DNA of 64,000 nucleotides from Viridothelium virens (Eukaryota; Ascomycota; Dothideomycetes; Trypetheliales; Trypetheliaceae): positions 62,001 to 126,000 of the forward strand of contig ML991808.1 in assembly GCA_010094025.1 (NCBI GenBank). The letters run 5' to 3'. Position numbers and translations under genes: made by a program. How positions within the stretch are numbered: the first letter of the stretch is position 1; every line of letters starts with the position of its first letter. Below are positions 36,393 to 47,013 of this stretch, one piece after another. Under the pieces are notes generated by a model, which saw only the letters and a program-made list of their open reading frames with translations, was not told the origin of the DNA and did not search any database.

Positions 36393-36834
36393 CTTGTCTG
36401 TATGCTAAGGCTCGTGCCTCTTCATTCGCATAGCTGAGAAGGGAGGCATGGTTGAAAGTGAAATCCAGCTTAAAGCTGTGTGCATCATCTGCGAACGCGT
36501 GACGTCGCATGAATAGCGCGACAGCGAATGTTGACGCGTAGGTAAGGATAGCTCAAAGATATGGGGACGGTGAATGAAGTAATGGGATGCTCTCTGTTCA
36601 CGTACACCCGCACCCAGTGATTATCACCCGCCTCGCGCCTCGCGCTAGCGTCATACCGGCAGGGTGCGCTGTTAAAATAGCAACACGAGCTTACGGCGTA
36701 GTGGAAACTGTCAATTATGAAAGGGTATTCATATTGCACTTCGCTACATTAAGGCACTATATACTGCTAGAGTACACGGTTCGGAAAACAATCCTTCATG
36801 CATTGACATGACCACTCTTTCGCCCTCACAACCT
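36393..36834. other. Intergenic region between PAN2 start and PEP carboxykinase stop
   Basis: About 440 bp including the PAN2 promoter. No further feature is seen. Confidence 0.4.
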
Positions 36835-38876
36835 TTATACATCAGGTCCAGCTTTGATGACCTCCTAAATTCCATATTAGTGCTTGTCACTTCTTTCAAG
36901 CTATTGTTGCAACTTACTGGCGTGGCTTCATCTTCGTACTTCTTGAAATTATCCCTAAATAGTCCACCAAGTTTGGTAACTTCGGTCTTGAAGTCTGTGG
37001 TGCCTGTCCATGACTTTGCCGGATTGAGCAGCTCATCTGGGACGTTACTGCATGATTTCGGTACTGAAAGATTGAATGTCTCGTATGTTTCGTATTCGAC
37101 CTTGGCGAGCTCGCCGGAGTGGATGGAATCTAATATGGCTCGAGTATACTTCAGGGGGCAACGCTTGCCTCCAGTAGTGGCACCAGCACCGACCCAACCG
37201 GTATTAAGCAGCCACGCGTTAGCATTGTGATGGGTGATCTTGTCCGCGAGCATTTTAGCGTAGCGCATCGGGTGCAGAGCGAGGAAGGGCTGAGCAAAGC
37301 AGGAGGAGAAGGTCGCCTGCGGTTCGGTGACACCTTCCTCAGTGCCGGCCATCTTTGATGTGTAGCCAGAAATGAAGTGAAACATGGTTTGCTCGGCATT
37401 AAGCTTAGAGATTGGTGGGAGAACACCACGAGCATCGCAAGTCAGTAGGACAATGTTAGATGGGTGCTTGTCAGTGATGCAAGGGATCTTGGTGTTCTCG
37501 ATGTATTCGATTGGGTAAGCGCAGCGAGTGTTTTCTGTCAGGGTTGCATCATCATAGTCGACAATCCTGGTTGTTGGGCTAAAGACGACATTTTCCAAGA
37601 TAGATCCGAACCTTATGGCGTTAAAGATGTCTGGTTCCTTCTCGGCTGAAAGTCCGATACATTTGGCGTAGCAGCCACCTTCGATGTTGAAAACACCTGT
37701 GTCGCTCCAGCAGTGTTCGTCATCGCCGATGAGTGCACGCTTGGGATCGGCAGACAAGGTTGTCTTGCCGGTGCCTGACAGTCCAAAGAAGACAGTAACA
37801 TCGCCATTCTCACCTTGGTTGGCAGAAGAGTGCAGAGTGAGAACATTATGCTTCACGGGCATTTCATAGAAAAGCACAGTAAAGATACCCTTCTTCATCT
37901 CGCCTGCGTACTCCGTTCCAAGGATCACCATTTCTTGCTCGCCAAAATTGAGAGCGACTGACGTTGATGAAGTCATACCGGTTGTAAATCTGTTCGCAGG
38001 GAATGCGCCAGCGTTGTAGATAACATAGTCTGGATGGAAGCCTTCCAATTGCTCCTTTGTGGGTCGGATGAGCATGTTGCGCATGAATAATGCATGGTAG
38101 GCTCTTGCGCAGATGACCCGGACGCGAATTCTATATCGTTCATCCCAGCCGGCGAACCCATCGACGACATAGATACGGTTGCGTGTGTTGAGGTAGTCGA
38201 TTGCGCGCTCGCGATTGATACGCCAGACCTGGAGTTCTTAGTCAGCCTTAGAACCGAGATGGAATCAATCCTTGGGTGTCGCGTGAGCACGTGAAAAAGC
38301 AAGGTGGAGCGGGACGGCAGCTATTCTTTCTTTGGCCTTGGCTTGATGCTTTCATGCACCCCACAATATGACGCACATCGGCAAAGACGCTCGCCAACTC
38401 CCGTGGATCTGGGAGATCTGGAAATCCAGGACAATTGCAATTGAAGAAGAGCCTTATGGAAAGGGCCGAATAAAGGGTTCCGTGATTCAAACTTCTCATG
38501 TCTCATTGGGCAAATCTCGAAGAAAAAATTGCACTTACATCCGGAGACATCGGCTTGTTGACGGGGCCCCACCAGACGTCACTAGAAGACCCCTCCTCCT
38601 TCACGATACGCTTATCCGACGGCGAACGTCCAGTCTTGGCACCAGAATACGCCGACAGAGCACCCGAGGATGTTATAGCGGAACCGGTCTCATACACGAG
38701 CGCGTCTTCATACAGAGCAGCGACCGAGGGATTGGCAACCTGTGCTGCATTAACACGAGGACTTCTTTCATGGAGTCTCAAGCCCAACTTACAATTGCCA
38801 CGCGGTCATAGTCGATATGTGCTCTTTCGTGCAATTCCTCCTCGATCTCTGTGTGCTCGGCTTGTGGCCTGTCCAT
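36835..38876 (-). CDS. PCK1: Phosphoenolpyruvate carboxykinase (ATP)
   Basis: The enzyme turns oxaloacetate and ATP into phosphoenolpyruvate, the committed step of gluconeogenesis, in the cytosol. Exons 38876-38793, 38739-38539, 38228-36918 and 36864-36835 give 541 residues. Marks in order are [29 protein letters not shown]-type segment, the kinase loop [13 protein letters not shown], the metal site [20 protein letters not shown], and [13 protein letters not shown]-like lid. The last exon, EVIKAGPDV, is nine codons and restores the normal family end. The second intron is 310 nt, long for this window. Transcription is probably carbon-regulated, by analogy with the family; no binding site was assigned. 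Confidence 0.96.
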
Positions 38877-41603
38877 CTGTTCAGCAACAATGCAGTTTTT
38901 CCTTCTCGCAGTGGACTTACGCTACTCCTCCCGGGTGCAGCGCCGTTTTGTTAACATTGGCAGGCAAGGAAACCATGCTGAGTGGAGATTTCAGGCTCGT
39001 GGAATGGAAATTGCCTAGAACAGGATTTAGTCGTGCTATCAGCAAGAAAATTGCTTGTGAAGCATACTTCTTTGTTGCTTGGAGACCTGCTGTCTTGCAA
39101 AATCCTGATGCAAAGGTCCTGGCGAGTTGGGCCGGATAGATAGGGAATCTTCTACTTTAGTATCTTTAGTACCCTGAGACATAGTGCCAATGTGAATCGA
39201 GAGATCTGGTAGCGATTGATTGCTAGACTCGTTTCCGAGGTAAAGTGGCCAACGGTTACGTGTGGCGGCAAGGAGAGAATCGGAACGTATAGGAGATACA
39301 CGCGCTTGCGAGTGTTGTGGTCCCGAGATTCGCCGAAGAGGCGCAAATTTTGACACACTCGAGTAGCGGCTAGACAGAGACACGAACTTGCGATCCAGGT
39401 TTCCAAACTTCGCTGAGCTTTTAGACACAACACTTATATCGTGGTGAGAACAACATGAAGGATCGAGGGGGAAGATGACACAAAGCTACATTGCCTTGTG
39501 ACTTGCATTGCAGCGCAGCCATGCGCAATCGTACAAGCCCTTGCATCTTCCCCGCATTCACTGGGAAAGCCACTCTATACAGGCCCAATTGCGTTTGGTA
39601 ACAGACTCCTCGGATGGATGGCGCCGTGGCTCGATTCCCCCGTCCCTACCGCAGGTCTGTACCCATCCATACGTCGTAGACATTGGACGGAGTAGTACGG
39701 GTCTGTGAAGAGAGAGGAGATTGAGGCCCCAGTTGCATTCTCCAGACGTACAGCATACATGTATCCTCAACAGACATGGTGTATGATGCATACACGGCTG
39801 TTCTGACCCTGACAGAAATGGTGAATCTTGTGAGTTGGATCTTCCTAATTTGTACTAGTGGGCCTGTCGGCAATTTTCCTGGCTACTGCAGTGGCACTTT
39901 GGTCGAAACCACTGCAACCGATACAAAGATTGATGAAGAAACGCCGAAACGATTCTATGTTTCCGGATTCCTGTCCAAAGTACTATTCAACATGAGTCTC
40001 TGCCTTACAGCTTTTAGCGATGACACCGTTCTCTCGTGCACATCATCGGCCAACACTCAGAAATCTCTCTTTAGTCGCTCAGTTTCAAACCATGCACTGG
40101 CTAAGCCATCTATTAGTGGACTACTCTAAACCCCTTGTCATTCGTTGTGGAATGCCGGCGCATGTTCTGCTATACAGGTCGCAAGTGTCCGGGAGTGGTC
40201 TTGTAGCGCTGCTAGGCTGCAACGTTCAGAACTACTGTTTCCCCTCGAAGCTGTATCTTTGATTTTGCTCTACAACGTAGTTGCTACCATCATAAGAACT
40301 TGACGATAGAGGTGGAAGCTGTAATACCTATCCATATTATTACATCAAGTCTCCCTTAAGAGCCATAATAGCTCTCGTACTGACTATGCCTCTTTCCTTT
40401 CTCTCTGAAATGTTTGACTGCTAATCTGCCCGGGGGCTGCTACGCAGTCACTTTCGTCTCATTGGATGTCCATATACCAAAGGTTTAGAAGGGTTTGTCA
40501 GACCCGCTCAAAGAACCCCTAAATCTAGAAACTCATAGCTACAGTTCAGAGAGTCGTAGCAGAAGCATAACAGGTAATGCAATAATCTCACCTAATACAT
40601 TCACGCTGACTCTATAATGTACCAATTTAGTTGTGGTGGTAGCAAGTATATAAGCCCATCGACTGATCAACGTATAGCGTCCCTACTCCAACAAATAAGG
40701 TGTGCCCCTTGAGAGTGCGATGCTCGAGGTCTTGAAGCTCACAAGCTCTGGCCGCAGCTAAGCACCTTTACATGTCACAATTTTTGAGCTACAAGCTCAC
40801 ACACTGTCCGGAAGCAGCGACGAGGTCTCTCATTGCCGGGATATATGTGGTTACGGCGACGTCGTTCGCAGTCTTAGTCTTTTCCTGGCTATTGGCAAAA
40901 GCTTACAGCCAGAATGCTTTTCGGGATTAATCCATCACCGCTCTATTGTGTTCCTCGGTCTGTCATTTCGCCCCGAAACAAGACCACTTTCAGCTGCTTA
41001 ACATAGTATTCTTGGACCGCCAGCAAAAGCATGCGCTAAGTTATGACGTCCGGAGTGGGCGAATTGAGATATATAACCCACCCCCGGCGTCTCGTGGGAT
41101 ACTGAGGACAACTTTAACGATTGCTCAGGCTCATTATCTACTGGCGCGAAATCCACAGTATCCGTGACTTCAAGCTCGCTTGGCACCTAATATTTAGTCT
41201 TGAGCAATATATAAATATATGAATTCTGAACCTGTTATTCATATCCATTTGTACTCCGTACGTAGTTAAAGATTGACGTTATCATGCTCACCTCTCAATA
41301 TTTTTGTGCCTTTGTATGCGTTTATGCTTCCGGCTTCTGAGGCCAATGAGTTTACATGGGAAAGGACTTGTAAATAACGGAAGATCCCCGTACTGAAATC
41401 TTAGATACTCTATGTCGACCTGACGTAAGGTCTAGCTGCGTTGAAGACATGCAGTATTGATAAAGTAGAGGAGTCAATGAGCCTATACTAGCGATATCTT
41501 TTGAGGGACAAGTTCACTTGCTGATCAATACTTTGCTATCAAACTATGCCCGCAAAACGAAACATACATACTCAGTGCTACTTCTGGTTTGAGACCTGCA
41601 GGA
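38877..41603. other. Gene-poor stretch, about 2.7 kb
   Basis: The right end of this stretch is the downstream side of the exonuclease gene, and the left end is the PEP carboxykinase promoter. Frames stay below about 130 codons and show no domain. The part from 40600 to 41560 is AT-rich. No terminal repeats, tRNA or rRNA are recognised. Confidence 0.45.
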
Positions 41604-42356
41604 TCAATACCATCCCGCTGGAGCTAAGGCCATGTGCCGTCCTTGGCCATTGTAGTCTACCCCCTGTGACAGTATGATCCTGTCCCTCGTTGCCTCCTTC
41701 ACTTTCTCCTTCCAAGCACTGTCAAGCTTGCTTTGATATAGAAGAAACAGTTTTGAAAGGATTCGAACGTCTTGCACGCAGTACAACACAATGTCAGGGG
41801 CTGGTGGGCGCTCATTGAAGACTTCATAGCGTCCGCCTCGCTCTGGTGCAAATAAATTCAATCCCTTTTCCTTCGTAGCCTTCCATGCCAATCTCTCGGT
41901 CGAGCTGATCGGAGCGTCTCTTTCGATGCATTTGGCGAGGCCATTCACAGTTCGTCGGGAGAGAGATCTGGCTGCTAGTTCCATGAGTTGAATATCTTCA
42001 ATGCCAGCGAGGTGAATGCTGAAATGGCTATATAGCGCGTCCGAGTCGTTGCGTACGTCGAAGAAAGCTTTGGGGATAGTATCAGACTCGAGGATGGTCT
42101 TCAGACTGGTTGTCCCATTCGTTGCGAATGTAGAAAAAGCCTGACTCTGAAGTGTATGGACGTCGACAAGGAATGTATGATCTTGCGGTAAGATGTACAA
42201 TTGAAGGATGGAGATAGTACCATTTCTGGAAAGGTCGATCCCTTCAAGATCCACATATATCGATACTGGCGATGCTGGGAGCTCTTCGAAAGTATCGAGC
42301 ATTCTACCGAGGACGGCGATAGAGTCGACGATTGTCGATGCGGGTAGTTCCGCCAT
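41604..42356 (-). CDS. DEDDy 3'-5' exonuclease domain protein (EXD1-like)
   Basis: A single exon encodes 250 residues. The exonuclease motifs of the RNase D-like DEDD superfamily are present: YVDLEGIDL (D36, E38), FFDVRNDSDALYS (D100/D104 region) and LYCVQDVRILSKLF, matching the third motif with Tyr four residues before Asp. Helices between them (IEDIQLMELAARSLS, TVNGLAKCIE) fit the fold. Such proteins act on RNA or DNA 3' ends; EXD1 in animals is an RNA-binding inactive member. Here the acidic residues look intact, so activity is plausible. The substrate is unknown. Confidence 0.85.
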   Translation of the reverse strand: MAELPASTIVDSIAVLGRMLDTFEELPASPVSIYVDLEGIDLSRNGTISILQLYILPQDHTFLVDVHTLQSQAFSTFATNGTTSLKTILESDTIPKAFFDVRNDSDALYSHFSIHLAGIEDIQLMELAARSLSRRTVNGLAKCIERDAPISSTERLAWKATKEKGLNLFAPERGGRYEVFNERPPAPDIVLYCVQDVRILSKLFLLYQSKLDSAWKEKVKEATRDRIILSQGVDYNGQGRHMALAPAGWY

Positions 42357-42980
42357 GCTGATATCTGAAAAATGATCTTGAGCTTCGAAAGCGCGATTGG
42401 ATCGAATTTGAGAAGATGGTGGATAGGCACACCTGCTTCAAAGACCTTATATAGAAGCTCATGGCTGATAAAGCTTTCGGGTGCTCACAGCTGATCACAA
42501 ACGCCTACGAAAATCTCTTCAAGCCCCCTTTCACATGATGCAACGGCGATTGCTCGACACTATGTCATAAGTTGGACGCTGAAAGAAAGATATTCATGCT
42601 GTGCAACCAGTGCAAATCCAATCGCTGAGCTTACTTATCGCTTGATCAGAACCCACAAACGTCGACAAGGCGCTAACGCAAACAGTTTGAGGCCTACCAT
42701 GCAGCTAGTCAAGCTACGGGGCATGAGGCTGGATTCTTTTCGGTTTCTGAGGCCTATCATGCAGCTGCACGTTCAGAACTGGGAAGTAAGCGACAGTTTT
42801 TGAGGCCTACCACACAGCTACTCAAGCTATAGGGTGTGAGACTAGACTCCTTCCGGTTTCTGAGGCCTACCATGCAGCTGCACGTTCGTAACTGGGAAGA
42901 AAGCGGCAGAATTTGAGGCCTACCACGCAGATCAGTGAGTGCATCATTGAACCCACGCCGCTCCCCCACGCGCACGGTCC
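42357..42980. promoter_or_regulatory. Divergent region between exonuclease and C2H2 genes
   Basis: About 620 bp between genes pointing away from each other. Its right half is taken up by a 113-bp tandem repeat, listed separately. Confidence 0.45.
42684..42930. repeat. 113-bp tandem repeat (about 2.2 copies) with a five-fold nested motif
   Basis: The core tgaggcctayc starts at 42688, 42748, 42801, 42861 and 42914, with spacings 60, 53, 60 and 53, so the full unit is 113 bp. Units share long stretches such as tgaggcctaccatgcagctg, cacgttc and actgggaag. The core contains the palindrome aggcct. Mismatches between copies are scattered, so the duplication is not brand new. It ends about 50 bp before the first candidate ATG of the C2H2 gene. 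Confidence 0.9.
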
Positions 42981-43858
42981 ATGTTCATCGTAACATAAAG
43001 CGGCTTTTCCCTCTCACGTCTTTTCTTTTCAAGGTCAGCCCTGGAGGCTCCACCGCTCCCAATCGTTCTGCTCAGTCGATTAACAGCTTCCTGATCCGCT
43101 CATTTCTCTTGGCCCACTCTCTTTGTGTTTCATCATTCTGCCGGCGGGCCCGAGAGTTTTCCCATCTTTTCCAGTAGAGCCTCTCCATATCCAGTAGTCA
43201 GCATCCACAAGGCGCAGCCGAACTCGAAGATCATCTACATCCAGCTTTTACGTTCGTCAAGCCTGCGTGGCTGCAGTCCGGTAATGGAGGTCCCCTACCG
43301 GAATACGACTGGGGCCAGTCGTCAAGTACTATCACGCCTGCTGGACAGGTTGGTGGAGTGCATAGAGAGTTTGGGCCTGTGACAGTACAACTTCCGGAAG
43401 ATCGTGCAATCTTCGACCACTCTTTACGACAATCCCAACCCAGCATCGATGTCCCCACGGACTCTAATCAATCTACTGAGGTGACAAGCTCCCTCACTGT
43501 TGCCGAAACGACTACGGCTGCCTATCAATGCGAAGAATGTTCTGAAACGTTTGCTCACCAGTGGGAGAAAAAGTAAGTTGAGGCCTTGACGTATGACCAG
43601 ACAACCTTTCTCATATGGCCTTGCAGCAAGCACCTCAAGAAACACAACAAGCCATTCAAGTGCCCGACAAATGCATGCGACAAGGCTTTCCGATATAGGA
43701 AGGACCTTGAACGGCATCGGAAAGCTAAGCATTCAGACGCTGTAGAGCCTGCGCTCTTTTTCTGTCCGTTTGAGGGGTGCAAATTCTCCCATGATGGTGC
43801 AGGATCCTCCAGAAAAGACAACATGACCAGACATATTCGCACGCAGCATCAAGAATGA
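42981..43858 (+). CDS. C2H2 zinc-finger protein (5' end uncertain)
   Basis: The safe coding part is 43202-43572 joined to 43627-43858 (about 200 residues). It encodes an acidic/Ser/Thr-rich region and then three C2H2-like fingers: YQCEECSETFAHQWEKNKH, FKCPTNACDKAFRYRKDLER and FFCPFEGCKFSHDGAGSSRK with NMTRHIRTQHQE. The intron join gives EKNKHLKKHNK. No in-frame ATG exists in the second exon or in the safe part of the first. The nearest candidate is ATG 42981 (MFI) with a 212-nt intron, which is weak. It is probably a DNA-binding regulator; the target is unknown. Confidence 0.7.
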
Positions 43859-44010
43859 CGATTGAGTAGTCGGTAGTCTGTAGAAACCTTAGAAAAATCG
43901 ATGGTTAGGTTGTGTTGCACACGCTAAATCATGCATCAAAAGCCTGTGTCAAGTGCGACTTTTGCTCGTTGAGATTATTCGTCGATATTCTTGACAACCG
44001 ACTTACAATA

Positions 44011-45723
44011 TTAGTCAAGACCCTCGAGTTGACCTCTCAGGCCCTCTTTCGACACCTTCATCGCTCGCTGAAGTTCACGCTCCTCTTCTTGAAGCCTACC
44101 CCTTCCAGCCTGCAAATCTTTTCGTTGCCTTCTTTTCTCCTCTTTCACCTTCTCCTCCCGACTCCGCAGCGCTGCCTCTCGCTTTTCCCGCTCGGCTCGT
44201 TTCTTTGCCATTTCTTCCTCATCTTCTGCACTGAGGTCTGTTGGGTCTGGCGCAGGAGGCAACGTTGTGATGTATGCTTCAATGAACGAATCTCTCACAG
44301 ACGGCGATAATGAGATGTAGCGGAGGTCTGCAAGAAGCTGTGGGGGCAGCGAGGCTAACGACGAGGAGCGATTCATAACGCTGGCTGGTAGAGACTTGAG
44401 TAAAATCGTGAGGTCTGACTTGAGTGTGGATTGCGGCATCTTTAAACGGTTGATGTACTCTCGATACCATTTCTCTCTATCCTTATCAGTGATCTGGGAA
44501 TCCTTCATCTCTGGCTCTTTTTTGTATTTCCGCTTGAACTCTGGCCAATAAAGCTTTGGAGTAGCAAACTTTTCAAGTAAAGCCATGTACGGTATTCGTG
44601 GGTCTTTCTTTTCCTCCTTCTCTCGCTGTTCCTTAAGAATTTGGATCCTTTGACGGCTCCAGTCGCTGTAAACCTCTCTACGAGCCTTCATGTTAGAAAG
44701 TGCAGTGTAACGATCATCTTCGATAATGCGTCCTTCCTCGATGATGCGCTCCCAAGTAGTGTACGGGTTGGTATGGTAATCATCGAGCATGTCCTTGAAA
44801 AGACCAGTTGAGTCTTCTTCCGTCAATGGGAGACCTTCCGCACCCTCTTCCCAGTCTTGCTCCTCTCCATCTCCATATTCACCCGGGTCCAGTCCATAAT
44901 CTTCACCCATTGCTTGTAGTTGATAGGCGATGTCATCCTCGTTAAATTCTACTGGTTGATCCTCGTCGGTTTCAGCGCCTTCGGTTCTTTGCCGCTTTAA
45001 TGGTCCATCCTCATTCTCATTCTCGGCTTCGTCGTCTGTGACTTCCACCTCCTCGTATTCTTCGCTATCCTCACCCTCTTCGCCCGGGCTCTGTGGCCTT
45101 TCTGTCGCTCCGCCCTCACGAGGAGTAGCTTCAGCTGCTTCGAGCTCCGCGCGCGCAATTGCCTCTTCATCCTCTTCTTCATCCTTGCTCTGCTCCCCTT
45201 TCTCTCTTCGCTCCCTCTCCTCTCTTTCCCTACGATCCATATCAATAACGTGTTTCATTACCTCCTGCGGAAATTTCCAAAAGCTCTCCCCTGACTCAGG
45301 ATTATGTACAAACCGCCTCCCGAGTTTTGTCTTCACCAAGACCCATGGTGCGCACCCCAGAATATCTTGTTTCGACTTGGGTCTATCGGCAGGCTGATTG
45401 CGGCCGCGGTGAAACTGTTGACCACCAGTCTGCGCTTGGAAAGCATTTGAGTGACCATTTTGGAAAGGAAGCCCTTGGGCAGCATGGGGAAATGGATTGA
45501 ATTGTGGGGCAGATGCGAAGGCTTGTTCGTATGTAGAAGGAAGTGTATTAGGTGTTGAAGTTGCGATAGGCTCTGCAACGGGCCGAGTGTATGTCGACTT
45601 CTTAGTCTCGTGATTGTAGTAATATGGATGTCCCGTAGGGGCTTTATGTTCAGTCCATCCTGGTGGCAGTGGCGCTTGGCTTGGCGCCGAAGATGATAGC
45701 GATCTATGAGTAGACTTGAGCAT
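44011..45723 (-). CDS. URN1: WW and FF domain splicing-associated protein, URN1/dre4-like
   Basis: The single exon encodes 570 residues from the ATG at 45723. An open frame continues upstream to an ATG at 45900, but that part (RSSRHKLQTRPTRSGDRT) lacks domain character. A WW domain (PLPPGWTEHKAPTGHPYYYN, TKKSTYTRP) is followed by a second WW-like segment (PWVLVKTKLGRRFVHNPESG, ESFWKFPQEV). A long acidic stretch and an FF domain (LFKDMLDDYHTNPYTTWERI, DDRYTALSNMKARREVYSDW) come next, and the charged C-terminal helix is rich in Glu/Arg. Relatives associate with spliceosomes. It is divergent from PRE9. Confidence 0.85.
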   Translation of the reverse strand: MLKSTHRSLSSSAPSQAPLPPGWTEHKAPTGHPYYYNHETKKSTYTRPVAEPIATSTPNTLPSTYEQAFASAPQFNPFPHAAQGLPFQNGHSNAFQAQTGGQQFHRGRNQPADRPKSKQDILGCAPWVLVKTKLGRRFVHNPESGESFWKFPQEVMKHVIDMDRREREERERREKGEQSKDEEEDEEAIARAELEAAEATPREGGATERPQSPGEEGEDSEEYEEVEVTDDEAENENEDGPLKRQRTEGAETDEDQPVEFNEDDIAYQLQAMGEDYGLDPGEYGDGEEQDWEEGAEGLPLTEEDSTGLFKDMLDDYHTNPYTTWERIIEEGRIIEDDRYTALSNMKARREVYSDWSRQRIQILKEQREKEEKKDPRIPYMALLEKFATPKLYWPEFKRKYKKEPEMKDSQITDKDREKWYREYINRLKMPQSTLKSDLTILLKSLPASVMNRSSSLASLPPQLLADLRYISLSPSVRDSFIEAYITTLPPAPDPTDLSAEDEEEMAKKRAEREKREAALRSREEKVKEEKRRQRKDLQAGRGRLQEEERELQRAMKVSKEGLRGQLEGLD

Positions 45724-45970
45724 ACTACAAGTCCTTGGGAGGATAGATTGTCGTTTAGGTTTTGTGGAAGTAGATTTAGTTCGGAAGGAAAAAAGTACAG
45801 CGGCGGTGCGATCCCCGGAGCGCGTAGGCCGCGTCTGTAGCTTGTGCCTGGAGCTCCTACACCTCCAAACATCACCATCGATCCCAACCCAAGCTCTCAT
45901 ACCTCCTCCTCCTCCAGATCCCTTCCCGTGCAGCTCTTCCGTTTCTCATTTGGTAGTCTGGTAGATCGCG
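45724..45970. promoter_or_regulatory. Compact divergent promoter, URN1 / PRE9
   Basis: Only 247 bp separates the two proposed starts, so regulatory sites are probably shared. If URN1 instead starts at 45900, the gap shrinks to 70 bp, which argues for the downstream start. No known proteasome promoter element was found. Confidence 0.5.
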
Positions 45971-46890
45971 ATGTCTAGAAGATACGATTCGCGGGTGCGT
46001 TCCACGTCTAAGGCTGCGACAACTCATTGCTGATTAACATTTATCTAGACAACCATCTTCTCCCCTGAAGGCCGACTCTATCAGGTAGAATATGCTCTCG
46101 AGGCCATATCACATGCCGGTACAGCTCTTGGAATCCTTGCCCAAGATGGAATAGTCTTGGCCGCAGAACGAAAAGTCACAAGCAAGCTTCTTGAACAAGA
46201 TACCTCAGCGGAAAAGCTCTACATACTCAACGAGTACGGCCTTCACTCCTTTGCCTACCCTGATAATTGCAACTGATCTAAGTCTAAATTCACAGCAACA
46301 TGATCTGCGCCGTTGCCGGCATGACCGCCGATGCCAACATCCTCATCAACTACGCCCGCCAAGCCGCCCAACGTTACCTGCTGACCTACAACGAAGAGAT
46401 CCCGTGCGAGCAGCTTGTGCGACGTCTATGCGATCTCAAGCAAGGTTATACGCAGCACGGCGGGCTACGACCCTTCGGCGTTTCCTTCATCTACGCCGGC
46501 TACGATCATCAGCGGCACTTCCAGCTCTACCAGAGTAACCCGTCAGGCAACTACGGCGGATGGAAGGCGACAAGCGTCGGAGCGAACAACGCGAGCGCGC
46601 AGAGCTTGCTGAAGCAGGATTACAAGGAGGACTGTGACCTGAAGGAAGCGTGCGGGCTGGCGGTGAAGGTGCTGAGCAAGACGATGGATTCGACAAAGTT
46701 GAGTAGTGAGAAGATTGAGTTTGCGACGGTGGGAAAGACGAAGACGGGGAAGGTGTATCATCATTTGTGGGGTGCGGAGGAGATCGAGGCGCTCTTGAAA
46801 GAGCACGATCTGGCGAAGGTGGAGGAGAGCGAGACGATGGAAGGGGCAGTGGGGACGGCGGGTTATGCTGAGAATAGGCCTGAGACATGA
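45971..46890 (+). CDS. PRE9: 20S proteasome alpha subunit (PRE9/PSMA4 type)
   Basis: This is the alpha-ring subunit of the 20S core proteasome; in yeast it is the only dispensable one. Exons 45971-45994, 46049-46233 and 46296-46890 give 267 residues. The proteasome alpha signature is [20 protein letters not shown], then [56 protein letters not shown], and [17 protein letters not shown]. The C-terminal helix ends [13 protein letters not shown]. The joins restore ILNDNMICAV. The third exon switches from C-ending to G-ending codons at about 46560. Confidence 0.95.
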
Positions 46891-47013
46891 TGTCGGGCTA
46901 GCAATTCTCACTGTACTATACATCTAGCAACTCGGCAAAAAGAAGTACATTAGCGATAATTTACCTTACTCTAACTAGTCTAGGAAATTAGAAGATGCAC
47001 TTCGCTAGCAAAT

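Noticed and set aside
45724-45900. N-terminal extension of URN1 to ATG 45900
   Set aside because: The extra 59 residues lack domain character and would leave only 70 bp to the PRE9 start.
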